In this document: piece by piece, positions 9,145-16,981 of the stretch | Layout of the letters: each line of letters begins with the position of its first letter | Position numbering within the stretch: the first letter of the stretch is position 1 | Assembly (NCBI RefSeq): GCF_900114645.1 | Contig: NZ_FOTR01000005.1 | Location: 62,001 to 126,000, forward strand | Direction of reading: 5' to 3' | Source: Gracilibacillus orientalis | GTDB lineage: Bacteria; Bacillota; Bacilli; Bacillales; Amphibacillaceae | DNA length: 64,000 nt | Notes under the pieces: generated by a model | The model's database searches: none | Seen by the model: only the letters and a program-made list of their open reading frames with translations | What the model was told of the DNA's origin: nothing | Position numbers and translations under genes: made by a program

Positions 9145-9870
9145 TTATTTAGGTTGGATTGCTACGCTTTTAGTTAACATGCGAATCAATAATAGTCCCA
9201 CAGCAATTAGAATTAGGGTGCAAAACAGTGCTGCAGGGGTTGAAAGATTAGGGTCAGTGATACCAATAGCATTTATTAATGGGTGTGATATATCTCCTTG
9301 CCATAATAAATCAGTTAATGAAAAATACAATAAAGCGATCAGGATAAATACGAAACATCCCCAGCCACCGAGCCGTTGAAAACCTGCGATAATCATCCAT
9401 CCAGCTATATAGTAACATAATATGATCAAGCTAAAGACAAGTATGGGTATGATCCACATAGATGTTGTATCTAAGAATGCAATATGGGTGTTGCTAGGTG
9501 AAAAACCTGTCAATGGCTCAATTAAATGCAGGATACCATTAATGATACTTGCGATGATCATGATAGAAAAGGCTACTCCTGTAGCTGCCATAGCGGATCC
9601 GCTAACATAATCTTTACGAGTAATCCCGTTTTGTACATAATGGTTGAAAAAGGCTAGGGCAGAGATAATACCGATAACGAGCATATAAATTTTAGATGGA
9701 TTAAACATAGTAGACAAAAAATTTAATTCCACTTCTGTTATTTCCTTAAGAACTATAGGAAGAAACAAATAAAACCCTAAAACGGCCGGAATAAACCAGA
9801 GTGTCCATTTCATCTGAAAAAGAAATAAATCTGTTGCTACCTTAAACATCGTATTATTTTTCGTGTTCAT
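9145..9870 (-). CDS. ABC transporter permease-like membrane protein (YtrC/D type)
   Basis: A 241-residue integral membrane protein with about six hydrophobic helices and no soluble domain, encoded one base downstream of the ABC ATPase gene and behind an AGGAGG site. Position and topology make it the membrane half of a transporter with that ATPase. Substrate is unknown; the GntR-ATPase-permease layout is that of the Ytr/Bcr-like systems responding to cell-envelope antibiotics in related bacilli. Only one permease is present, so it would have to homodimerise or use another partner. Confidence 0.8.
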   Translation of the reverse strand: MNTKNNTMFKVATDLFLFQMKWTLWFIPAVLGFYLFLPIVLKEITEVELNFLSTMFNPSKIYMLVIGIISALAFFNHYVQNGITRKDYVSGSAMAATGVAFSIMIIASIINGILHLIEPLTGFSPSNTHIAFLDTTSMWIIPILVFSLIILCYYIAGWMIIAGFQRLGGWGCFVFILIALLYFSLTDLLWQGDISHPLINAIGITDPNLSTPAALFCTLILIAVGLLLIRMLTKSVAIQPK

Positions 9871-9871
9871 A

Positions 9872-10747
9872 CTATTCTACCTCCTTTGTTAGGTGAATGA
9901 ATAATTCCTGCAACGAAACTGGACCGATCTCAAGGCCAAGCTTTTCCGCTTCAAAGAGGTCATTATCGCTTAAATTTCCATATATCATAACGGATTTTGT
10001 ATTGCCAAGTGTTTGTGTGCTTAATGCATTCCTATTTTTAACGAATGTATCGACAGTTTCTGCTATACCCGTAACAGAAGCACCACGGCTGATAATTTCT
10101 TCAAATGATTCATTAACAATGAGTTTCCCCTGATCTAGTATCAGGACATGATCAAACAAATAATCCATTTCAGATACTAGATGAGTCGATAAAATCATAA
10201 TTCGCGGATGACGTTGCTGTTCCTCGAGAACTTCCTGATAAAATATTTCACGAGTAGGAGCATCCATCGATACATACGCTTCATCAAATATCGTGACAGG
10301 ATTACGGTGAGCGAGTCCAAGAGTAACATTTAAAGCAGATTGCATCCCACTAGATAAACTTCTAATTGGTTTATCCAATGGCAGTTTGAACCGTGCTGCG
10401 AGTTCCTTTGCATACTCTATATCAAAATTTGGTCGGTATTGATTGGCGAATGAAAAATAACTTGTGATAGGTTCGTGTTCATCTTTATAATCCACTTCGA
10501 AAATAAAACTTACATAGGGCATGATCTTTTTATTTTCGAACGGTGTCTCCCCACCAATCTGAATTTGGCCTGAAGTAGGCTCCATCAAAGATCCCAATAA
10601 TGAAAGTAATGTTGTTTTCCCAGCTCCGTTTCTTCCAATTAATCCGTATATTTTGCCGGGTTCAAGTGTAAAAGAAATGTCTTTTAATGCAACAAATTTT
10701 TTGTATTCTTTCGTGACATTTTCGAGAAATACATCAAACTTCATCAT
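9872..10747 (-). CDS. ABC transporter ATP-binding protein (YtrB-like)
   Basis: Cytoplasmic ATPase subunit, about 291 residues. Walker A GRNGAGKTT, Walker B VTIFDEAY and the H-loop STHLVSEMD are intact. The signature motif is degenerate, LSSGMQSAL rather than LSGGQ, as is common in the YtrB subfamily. The frame can start at GTG 10753, but ATG 10747 has AAAGG eight bases before it. It overlaps the end of the GntR gene by about 14 bases, indicating translational coupling in a GntR-ATPase-permease operon. Confidence 0.88.
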   Translation of the reverse strand: MMKFDVFLENVTKEYKKFVALKDISFTLEPGKIYGLIGRNGAGKTTLLSLLGSLMEPTSGQIQIGGETPFENKKIMPYVSFIFEVDYKDEHEPITSYFSFANQYRPNFDIEYAKELAARFKLPLDKPIRSLSSGMQSALNVTLGLAHRNPVTIFDEAYVSMDAPTREIFYQEVLEEQQRHPRIMILSTHLVSEMDYLFDHVLILDQGKLIVNESFEEIISRGASVTGIAETVDTFVKNRNALSTQTLGNTKSVMIYGNLSDNDLFEAEKLGLEIGPVSLQELFIHLTKEVE

Positions 10748-11117
10748 TTCCACTACCTTTCTTTTTTAGAATTAAGTCAATGATATATTGGTCTGTTAAT
10801 CCCAGTTTTTTCGCTTCCTGCATCATGGGCATAATATAATCATCTGCAAATTTTTTTTGCCGTTTTTTGAATAACTTCTCTTTCGCTTCAGGTGCCACAA
10901 ACATTCCTACACCTCTTTTCTTATAAATGATGCCTTCATCCACTAATAAGTTAGTACCTTTAGATATAGTGATGTGATTGACCTTATAAAAATGCACCAT
11001 ATTTGTTGTTGAAGGAATTTGCTCATTCTCCTTTAACTGGTCATTGACGATCTGATCTTCTATTTTTTCTTTTATCTGCATAAATATCGGTTTTTTATCA
11101 TGAAAATCCTGATTCAA
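10734..11117 (-). CDS. GntR-family transcriptional regulator (YtrA subfamily)
   Basis: A 127-residue repressor: a GntR winged-helix N-terminal domain (PIFMQIKEKIEDQI, then IPSTTNMV and the recognition region to about residue 75) followed by only a short two-helix tail, the hallmark of the YtrA subfamily. Start is TTG at 11117 behind AAGGGTGGTG. As first gene of the operon it likely represses itself and the ABC genes; a 22-base palindrome at 11149-11170 in its upstream region is the obvious operator candidate. Confidence 0.88.
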   Translation of the reverse strand: MNQDFHDKKPIFMQIKEKIEDQIVNDQLKENEQIPSTTNMVHFYKVNHITISKGTNLLVDEGIIYKKRGVGMFVAPEAKEKLFKKRQKKFADDYIMPMMQEAKKLGLTDQYIIDLILKKKGSGNDEV

Positions 11118-11148
11118 CAGCTTTCACCACCCTTTGGTGTAATGGTTG

Positions 11149-11170
11149 TATAGTTATGTATATAAGTATA
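11149..11170. promoter_or_regulatory. Candidate YtrA-type operator
   Basis: An imperfect inverted repeat of two 11-base halves, TATAGTTATGT and ATATAAGTATA, matching at 8 of 11 positions. It lies 32-53 bases upstream of the TTG start of the GntR gene. Self-repression through an AT-rich palindrome is the rule for YtrA-type regulators; the assignment here is by position only. Confidence 0.45.
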
Positions 11171-11310
11171 TGACGGTGGTGGGATAAATGTCAATAGTTA
11201 GCAGACCATTTATTTTGCTACTGCTATTGTTAATTAAAAAAGGAATGCGTGTAGGGAATATTGATGAAAGGAGTGTGCTTGGTATAGCGGGGATTTCATG
11301 AAAGTGAAAC

Positions 11311-11346
11311 AAAAAAACGGCACCTGGAAAAAGGCGCCGTTTTTTT
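11311..11346. terminator. Terminator of the 11359-12141 SDR gene
   Basis: ACGGCACC (11317-11324) pairs with GGCGCCGT (11333-11340) with one mismatch, flanked by A-run and T-run on both sides, so it can act in both directions. It directly follows the minus-strand SDR gene. Confidence 0.75.
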
Positions 11347-11358
11347 GTGATAAGGTCA

Positions 11359-12141
11359 TTAATATTGAAAGGACTGGCCACCATCAATAGCGATAACTGT
11401 ACCGTTGATAAAATTCGCCTGGTTGGATAAAAGGAATGTAGCGAGATAAGCAACTTCTTCCGGTTTACCGAATCGTTTCATTGGATTGACACTGATAAAC
11501 TCTTTTCCGGCTGCTTCCCAATCGTCTCCACCCATTTGTTTCAATGACTCTTCGACCATATTTGTCATAATTGCACCAGGAGCAATAGCCTTGATACTTA
11601 CACCATACTGCCCATACTCCACAGCGGAGTTTCGAGTTAGACCAACCACACCGTGTTTACTGGCTGCATAGCCAGATTGATTACCAACACCTCTGATTCC
11701 TCCAACTGATGCTGTATTAACAATAGATCCATATCCTTGTTCTTTCATTACTTTTAACACATGTTTCATTCCATAGAATACACCATTTAAGTTAATATCC
11801 AATACACGTTGGAATTCCTCAATGCCATAGTCTTCCGTTAAGTTTTGTTTTCCTTCAATACCGGCATTATTGAAGAACCCGTCAATTCTGCCGAATGTAT
11901 CCATCGTAAATTGAATATAACGGGAAACATCTTCTTCTTTAGCAACATTAGCTTCTGCCAGTTCTACTTTTGTTTGAGGAGCTATTTTTTTAATTTCATC
12001 TTGGCTTTCTTCCAAACCTTCTTTGTCCAAATCGACAAGTACAAGTTTGCCGCCTTCTTTTGCTACTTCTAAAGCGGTAGCCCTGCCGAGTCCAGAAGCA
12101 CCACCAGTAATGACAACCACTTTGTCTTCAAAACGATTCAT
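11359..12141 (-). CDS. SDR family NAD-dependent oxidoreductase
   Basis: Classical SDR of 260 residues with TGGASGLG (12-19), Asp37 at the end of the second strand, favouring NAD over NADP, NNAG (91-94) and catalytic Ser145, Tyr158, Lys162. Overall it resembles the glucose 1-dehydrogenase/levodione-reductase-like group, which is broad and does not fix a substrate. It has its own terminator and lies 112 bases downstream of another SDR gene in the same direction. Confidence 0.88.
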   Translation of the reverse strand: MNRFEDKVVVITGGASGLGRATALEVAKEGGKLVLVDLDKEGLEESQDEIKKIAPQTKVELAEANVAKEEDVSRYIQFTMDTFGRIDGFFNNAGIEGKQNLTEDYGIEEFQRVLDINLNGVFYGMKHVLKVMKEQGYGSIVNTASVGGIRGVGNQSGYAASKHGVVGLTRNSAVEYGQYGVSIKAIAPGAIMTNMVEESLKQMGGDDWEAAGKEFISVNPMKRFGKPEEVAYLATFLLSNQANFINGTVIAIDGGQSFQY

Positions 12142-12253
12142 TAGCCATTCACTCCTTCGTAAGTTGTTGGTATCGATTTACTTCTGACCTGTAAACAGAA
12201 AATGCCATATAATTCTCATCCATACTATTCCCATTTTTAGAGAAAAAACACAC

Positions 12254-13135
12254 TTATTCTTTTGCTTTTCCGTTAAATGTCTTATTAAAATAGTCACCCC
12301 AATCAGGTTTAGTGCCGTCAGTGTCTGTAAAATCATATTCTTTAGCCAATTCCCAAGAGCTTAAGATTTGTCCAGTTTTTTGAAAAATGCCCCTATCGGA
12401 TGATAAAGCAGCAATACCTTTTGCAATATAGTAAGGCGATTCTGATGCGATAAAATGAGGTTCAATTTTAGTTGCCTCTTTCCAATTTTCTTCTGTAACA
12501 CCAAAGTGATCAAGCATAGCCTCTGACCGAAGAAAACCTGGTGTGACAGCAACAGCAGTAATCTGATGTTTCTCTAGATCATGAGCCATTGCTTCTGCAA
12601 GATGAATAGCTGATATTTTGGCAAGGCTGTAATATAGATTCCCTCGATAGTCATAATTGACTCCATCTGTAATTTCCACAACCAAACCTTCTCTCTGTTT
12701 TATCATTAGGGGGATAGCGTAGTGACTCGTAATGATATGGGAATGCACTGCTTGTGTTTGTATTTTTAAACCATTGTGCAGATTATGTTCCCAGAAAGGT
12801 TGGTCCCAATTAGTTAATGGGTCTCCACCCCAAACGTCGTTGACAAGAATGTCAAGCTTACCTTGCTCCATTTCAATTCTTTCAAAAAGCACTTTAACCT
12901 CTTGTTCCAAAGTATGATCCACTTTGACAGCTATTCCATTTCCACCTTGTTGATTAACAAGTTCTGCCGTTTCCTCAATCGTTTCAGGTCGTCCCAACGC
13001 AGAAGGTTTTCCTCTAACACTTCTACCGGTTACGTATACAGTAGCACCAGCTTTGCCAAGCATGACTGCAATAGCTCGTCCAGCTCCACGTGTAGCTCCA
13101 GCTACTACAGCGACTTTCCCTTTTAAAGAATTCAT
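12254..13135 (-). CDS. SDR family oxidoreductase, DHRS1-like, atypical active site
   Basis: A 293-residue SDR, longer than classical members. It has GATRGAGR (13-20) and YxxxK (Tyr169, Lys173), but NNAG is replaced by NDVWGG (99-104) and the expected active-site serine lies in EITDG (154-158), so Thr156 may stand in or catalysis may differ. This pattern is known from the DHRS1-like branch, whose bacterial members have unknown substrates. It is divergent from a WYL-domain regulator with a palindrome between them, so it is probably that regulator's target. Confidence 0.85.
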   Translation of the reverse strand: MNSLKGKVAVVAGATRGAGRAIAVMLGKAGATVYVTGRSVRGKPSALGRPETIEETAELVNQQGGNGIAVKVDHTLEQEVKVLFERIEMEQGKLDILVNDVWGGDPLTNWDQPFWEHNLHNGLKIQTQAVHSHIITSHYAIPLMIKQREGLVVEITDGVNYDYRGNLYYSLAKISAIHLAEAMAHDLEKHQITAVAVTPGFLRSEAMLDHFGVTEENWKEATKIEPHFIASESPYYIAKGIAALSSDRGIFQKTGQILSSWELAKEYDFTDTDGTKPDWGDYFNKTFNGKAKE

Positions 13136-13186
13136 ATTGTTTTGTCTCCTTTCTTTGCTTTGAACTAAAGTATATACTACAAATAC

Positions 13187-13199
13187 GACATCCTATGTC
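13187..13199. promoter_or_regulatory. Candidate operator between WYL regulator and SDR
   Basis: Palindrome GACAT-CCT-ATGTC lies in the 102-base space between the divergent SDR and WYL genes. On the minus strand it sits about where the -35 region of a TATACT promoter (13171-13176) would be. No second copy was found nearby. Confidence 0.4.
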
Positions 13200-13237
13200 A
13201 TGATTAAAATATATATTTTACGTAAAGGGTGAATTGG

Positions 13238-14197
13238 ATGAGAGCGGATCGATTAATTAATATCATGGTTTTGTTGCAGAACAGAGGTAAAATGACTACG
13301 AAGGAATTGGCTGGTGAATTAGAAGTCTCAGACAGAACGATTATTAGAGACATGGATGCACTAAGTACAGTAGGAATACCAGTGGTTGCAGAAAGAGGCA
13401 AATGGGGAGGTTGGCGCTTATTAGATAACTTTCGAAGTAAATTAAGTACGATAACATTAGAGGAGATGAAAGCTTTATTTGTGTTTCCTTCCAAAGGGTT
13501 ACTTCAAGATTTGGGGTTAACCCATTCGATAGATCCTAGACACAATCTACTTGTATCCCTTCCAGTTCATTATCAAGCGGATGCTCAAGCAATGTGGGAT
13601 AGAATTCATATAGATGTTAGTACTTGGAGGCAATCTAAAGAAAAAGTGACTGCCTTTGAAACCATTCAACAAGCTGTTTTGGGGAATAAAAAGCTGAAAA
13701 TTCACTATGAGAAGGCTGATGGAAACAAAGAAGATAGATTGATTGAACCATTAGGCTTAGTTGCAAAAGGTAACAGATGGTATCTTGTTGCATCAAGAAA
13801 TGGAGAATTACGAAATTATCGAGCATCAAGAATTCATTCCGCAAAAATGGAAATGGAAAGATTTGAACGTCCAGCTAATTTTCATTTAGCTACGTATTGG
13901 GAACAATCAAAAGACAACTTTATCCGGAATTTGCCCGCTTATGATGTCGATGTAGAGATTGCCCCGTCCATCATAAAGAGAATAACGTTTACAGGAAAAT
14001 TTGTCCAAGTGATCGAGAAGAAAAGTGCAAATGAACAAGGTTGGCTTCCTGCAGTTTTGCGTTTCAATGATCGACAGGAAGCCATAGAGTATATTTTAGG
14101 ATTTGGTGATCAAATCAAAATAGTCTCACCTGCGCATCTTACAGATGAAATTGTGTCGTTGGCTAGGAGAGCTATTAGATTTCACCAAAATAGATGA
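13238..14197 (+). CDS. HTH/WYL-domain transcriptional regulator (YafY family)
   Basis: DNA-binding regulator of about 319 residues: an N-terminal HTH_11/DeoR-type helix-turn-helix (KMTTKELAGELEVSDRTIIRDM) and a C-terminal WYL ligand-sensing region (RLIEPLGLVAKGNRWYLVA, then RNYRASRIHSA). ATG 13238 is chosen over GTG 13229 because AAAGGGTGA precedes it at proper distance. Divergent to the DHRS1-like SDR, the likely target. Its TGA stop (14195-14197) is followed at once by TAAAGTGAGA of repeat copy C. Confidence 0.88.
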   Translation: MRADRLINIMVLLQNRGKMTTKELAGELEVSDRTIIRDMDALSTVGIPVVAERGKWGGWRLLDNFRSKLSTITLEEMKALFVFPSKGLLQDLGLTHSIDPRHNLLVSLPVHYQADAQAMWDRIHIDVSTWRQSKEKVTAFETIQQAVLGNKKLKIHYEKADGNKEDRLIEPLGLVAKGNRWYLVASRNGELRNYRASRIHSAKMEMERFERPANFHLATYWEQSKDNFIRNLPAYDVDVEIAPSIIKRITFTGKFVQVIEKKSANEQGWLPAVLRFNDRQEAIEYILGFGDQIKIVSPAHLTDEIVSLARRAIRFHQNR

Positions 14198-14251
14198 TAA
14201 AGTGAGATTTCCATCAGTGGGGATTTACGAAACGATTAGCACCATGATAAA
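14198..14251 (+). repeat. Dispersed stop-codon-abutting repeat, copy C
   Basis: The only copy with the TAAAGTGAGA end on the plus strand. It starts with zero bases between it and the stop codon of the plus-strand WYL gene and continues CATCAGTGGGGATTTACG, then ACGATTAGCACCATGATAA. The orientation follows the neighbouring gene, as in the minus-strand copies. Confidence 0.8.
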
Positions 14252-14265
14252 AGAGTTATCTCAGC

Positions 14266-14859
14266 TTATTTGACCATCTTTGTCACCATTGTTACTAATT
14301 CATTCTTATATGCCTCTAAGTTAAAGTTTTCTTGATTCATTAGCATACTTTCACCAATAGCGCCTTGAATGATGATGGAGACATTTTTAGTATCAAATGT
14401 GCTAAATTCCTTCGTTTTCTGCCCATCTTGTAATATTTCTTGTAATAGTACATATAATGGATCTTCTTCATCATCCGATACTTTATAGTAAGGTATATTA
14501 TCTGGTGTACGGGCATTAAAGATAATCTCAATTAATGCCACGTTGTGAACGTAATGGGTACCTTGATACGCCAAAGATGTATCTATGAAAGTAATGAGTT
14601 GATCATATGCAGATTTGCTCTCATCAACTTTTTCTTTAATATAGTCATATTGTTTTTTTAACAAATAGACAAGTGTATTATTTAATACATCTTCTTTATC
14701 AGAGAAATGATAAGAGATTAGTCCTGTACTAACTTTTGCTATTTTTGCTATTTTGGCTAGGCTGATACTTTTATAGCCAATTTCGTCCAATGCCTTAATT
14801 GTCGCTTCGATGATTTGTTCTCTTCTTGCTTGTGTAATAAAAGACGGCTGCTTTTCCAT
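14266..14859 (-). CDS. TetR/AcrR family transcriptional regulator
   Basis: A 197-residue repressor with an N-terminal TetR helix-turn-helix (ARREQIIEATIKALDEIGY, then KVSTGLISYHFSDKED) and a C-terminal ligand domain resembling the TetR_C group with QxxFNAR features. It lies 22 bases downstream of a small membrane protein gene in the same direction, so the two are likely one operon, with autoregulation possible through a palindrome at 15381-15394. Confidence 0.87.
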   Translation of the reverse strand: MEKQPSFITQARREQIIEATIKALDEIGYKSISLAKIAKIAKVSTGLISYHFSDKEDVLNNTLVYLLKKQYDYIKEKVDESKSAYDQLITFIDTSLAYQGTHYVHNVALIEIIFNARTPDNIPYYKVSDDEEDPLYVLLQEILQDGQKTKEFSTFDTKNVSIIIQGAIGESMLMNQENFNLEAYKNELVTMVTKMVK

Positions 14860-14881
14860 TCTCTTTCCTCCTGCATATAGA

Positions 14882-15343
14882 TTACTTTTGAGGCTTTTTT
14901 AGTTGATCGATTATCCACATCACTCCAATAATAAAGAGCACGCTTAATATGATTATATCGAATTTACTCGGATAGTTCTCGATAAACATTCTAATTGGCT
15001 CAGGAACACTTCCTTGAAAAATGGATTGAATAACTATTCGTATCACTTTTAAAATAAGTAAGAAAAGCTGCAACATTAAAAGTATGGGTAGTAAAGTCAA
15101 TCCCCCAATGAGTAATTTCCAAGACTCCTCTTTATTGAAGGCGAAGGTAATAGCAGAAAATAGTAATACGACTCCTATAATTGAAAAAATAATTATTCTC
15201 AGCCAATGTACAAATTCTAAATCTCCTTGTGTGTAACGAAAAAAAACGTAGGAAAAAGCTAATAACGACAAGACAATACTTATAAAGGGGACAATCCGTT
15301 GAAGCCAACCAGGAAGGCTTTTATACACTTCTACATTATCCAT
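14882..15343 (-). CDS. Four-helix membrane protein of unknown function
   Basis: A 153-residue protein with four predicted membrane helices (about residues 19-37, 47-65, 76-103, 127-147) and no catalytic motif that I recognise. It is the first gene of a putative operon with the TetR regulator at 14266. Pairs of this type usually respond to membrane-active or lipophilic compounds, which is only an inference here. Confidence 0.65.
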   Translation of the reverse strand: MDNVEVYKSLPGWLQRIVPFISIVLSLLAFSYVFFRYTQGDLEFVHWLRIIIFSIIGVVLLFSAITFAFNKEESWKLLIGGLTLLPILLMLQLFLLILKVIRIVIQSIFQGSVPEPIRMFIENYPSKFDIIILSVLFIIGVMWIIDQLKKPQK

Positions 15344-15380
15344 AAGACCACTCCTTAATTTGATTAATTAATATTTATTT

Positions 15381-15394
15381 TGATCAGTCAATCA
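15381..15394. promoter_or_regulatory. Candidate TetR operator
   Basis: TGATCAGTCAATCA, an imperfect palindrome with TGAT/ATCA ends, 38 bases upstream of the membrane-protein start. Palindromes of this kind are typical TetR-family sites; assignment is by position only. Confidence 0.3.
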
Positions 15395-15628
15395 GATTTT
15401 ATCATTAAAACAAACGTTTTACAAGACAATAAATCAGAGGTACAGATTTTCTGGCATTTTCGTGATCATTCATTAACTTCGTCAGCTATACTAGCATCGA
15501 GGCTTATATAACAGGAAAAGATACAAAATTGTAACATTAATTTAATATGGATAAATGAAACTTAACACGTGGTGAAATCGTCTCTTTTATATAAAGAGAA
15601 ATAGAACTATGGGACGGAGAAATCCCTG

Positions 15629-15735
15629 TTTATCACGGTGCTAACCGTCTGTTATCCCTACTTCATGCTTCAAGTAACACAAGGAAGCTAAGTGGGGCAG
15701 ACGCTAACACCCTGATCATAGTCTCGCTTTATAAA
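15629..15735 (-). repeat. Dispersed repeat, copy D (long form)
   Basis: The longest copy, about 107 bases. The plus strand opens TTTATCACGGTGCTAACCGT and closes GTCTCGCTTTATAAA. Between these ends are about 60 extra bases, including CTTCATGCTTCAAGTAAC and AAGGAAGCTAAGTGGGGC, which can pair internally. No minus-strand gene ends here, so this copy does not abut a stop codon. It shows that the short copies are probably internal deletions of a longer structured element. Confidence 0.75.
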
Positions 15736-15761
15736 CAATTAATGGAAGGAGCAATTAATCA

Positions 15762-16223
15762 TTGAGGAAGTTATCAGTAATACTAGTTGTGCTTATTAGT
15801 CTGTTATGTGCTTGTTCTACAGAGCAAAAAACGGTTCAAGTAGATAATAAAGACTTTGTCAATACATTATTTGTTCAAAAGGTAGAAAATAACTTTACTT
15901 CAGATAAACTATTGAAGCAAATAGAAGACCAGGAAAAGATAGAGCAAGTGTTATCGATGGTGGAGGGATTGGAAGCGGAAGAAATTGATAACGATGAACT
16001 AATCGGGGTATTGGAGAATCATGCTAATTACTATATGTTTCAATTTTCTGAAGGCGAGAATACCAATACAGACAGAGGAGATTACGGGTTCCAGGTTTTG
16101 GAGGATGGTATCATTCTATTCAGCTATGATCAGCCCAATACTTCAAGCCAACCTCTTATCACTGTCAACACGCATAAAGATCTACTAGAAGATATGAAAG
16201 AAATGTTGGAAATTACATTCTAA
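15762..16223 (+). CDS. Putative lipoprotein of unknown function
   Basis: A 153-residue protein with a lysine/arginine-hydrophobic signal and a near-canonical lipobox, LCAC, at residues 15-18, suggesting anchoring at the outer face of the membrane after cleavage before Cys18. The mature part is acidic and has no motif that I know. Start is TTG at 15762 nine bases after GGAAGGAG. It appears to be a single gene. Confidence 0.65.
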   Translation: MRKLSVILVVLISLLCACSTEQKTVQVDNKDFVNTLFVQKVENNFTSDKLLKQIEDQEKIEQVLSMVEGLEAEEIDNDELIGVLENHANYYMFQFSEGENTNTDRGDYGFQVLEDGIILFSYDQPNTSSQPLITVNTHKDLLEDMKEMLEITF

Positions 16224-16305
16224 AGTATAATAGTAGGTATACGTTAATATAGTAGGATAAGAAGAGATTTTCTTGAAACTAATAATGAATGGGTGAGGTA
16301 ATTTA

Positions 16306-16893
16306 ATGAAAAGGTTAGCAGTATATTGTGGATCTAGTACGGGAACAGATCCTATTTATGTAAAAGAGGCGAAAAGGTTAGGACAACTATTAGTAGAAAA
16401 CGGGATGGACCTTGTTTATGGAGGTTCTAATGTAGGGTGTATGGGTGCTGTCGCTGACGGTGTTTTAGAAGCTGGTGGTAATGTGATCGGCGTCATCCCG
16501 CAAAAGTTAAAAAATGTAGAGATTGCTCATGAAAAACTGACCGAACTACATGTAGTTGAATCCATGCATGAACGAAAAGCGATGATGGCAGATTATGCTG
16601 ATGGATTTGTTGCGTTACCGGGAGGAACAGGGACATTAGAAGAATGGTTTGAAGTGTTTACTTGGGCCCAAATTGGCTATCATAAGAAGCCATGTGCACT
16701 CCTTAACATCAATAATTACTATGATCCGATTATGACTCTTTTTGACCATATGATAGAGCAAGGCTTTGTGAAACCGGAATATAAGGAATTAATCTTAATA
16801 GAAAATGATGCAAAAAAATTAATCGATCGATTGTTAAAATATGAAGGAACTTACATACATAAATGGGGAAATGGACCGACAGAGAAAAATTAA
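16306..16893 (+). CDS. LOG family cytokinin riboside 5'-monophosphate phosphoribohydrolase-like protein
   Basis: A 195-residue Rossmann-fold protein of the LOG/YvdD family (TIGR00730). It has the two defining motifs: PGGTGTLEE (105-113) and the MHERK segment with Arg90-Lys91. Characterised members cleave the N-glycosidic bond of AMP and cytokinin nucleotides to release the base and ribose 5-phosphate. The N-terminal VYCGSSTG is also typical. The gene stands alone. Confidence 0.92.
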   Translation: MKRLAVYCGSSTGTDPIYVKEAKRLGQLLVENGMDLVYGGSNVGCMGAVADGVLEAGGNVIGVIPQKLKNVEIAHEKLTELHVVESMHERKAMMADYADGFVALPGGTGTLEEWFEVFTWAQIGYHKKPCALLNINNYYDPIMTLFDHMIEQGFVKPEYKELILIENDAKKLIDRLLKYEGTYIHKWGNGPTEKN

Positions 16894-16981
16894 TAGATTG
16901 AGCCGCAAACTACTATTTTCCCTAAGTACAACGGTAACTAAATGATAATGTTAGAAGGAAAAGATAGGGAGGTAGCTAAGT

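Larger units (their letters stand above)
15344..15761. other. Divergent intergenic region, 418 bases
   Basis: The space between the minus-strand membrane-protein/TetR operon and the plus-strand lipoprotein gene. It contains the palindrome TGATCAGTCAATCA (15381-15394), a candidate TetR operator close to the membrane-protein start, and the longest repeat copy D (15629-15735). I see no open frame with a ribosome binding site and no riboswitch. Confidence 0.5.

Noticed and set aside
15629-15735. Riboswitch or T-box leader before the lipoprotein gene
   Set aside because: The structured segment matches the dispersed repeat family, in the orientation opposite to the gene, and has no T-box or known aptamer motif.
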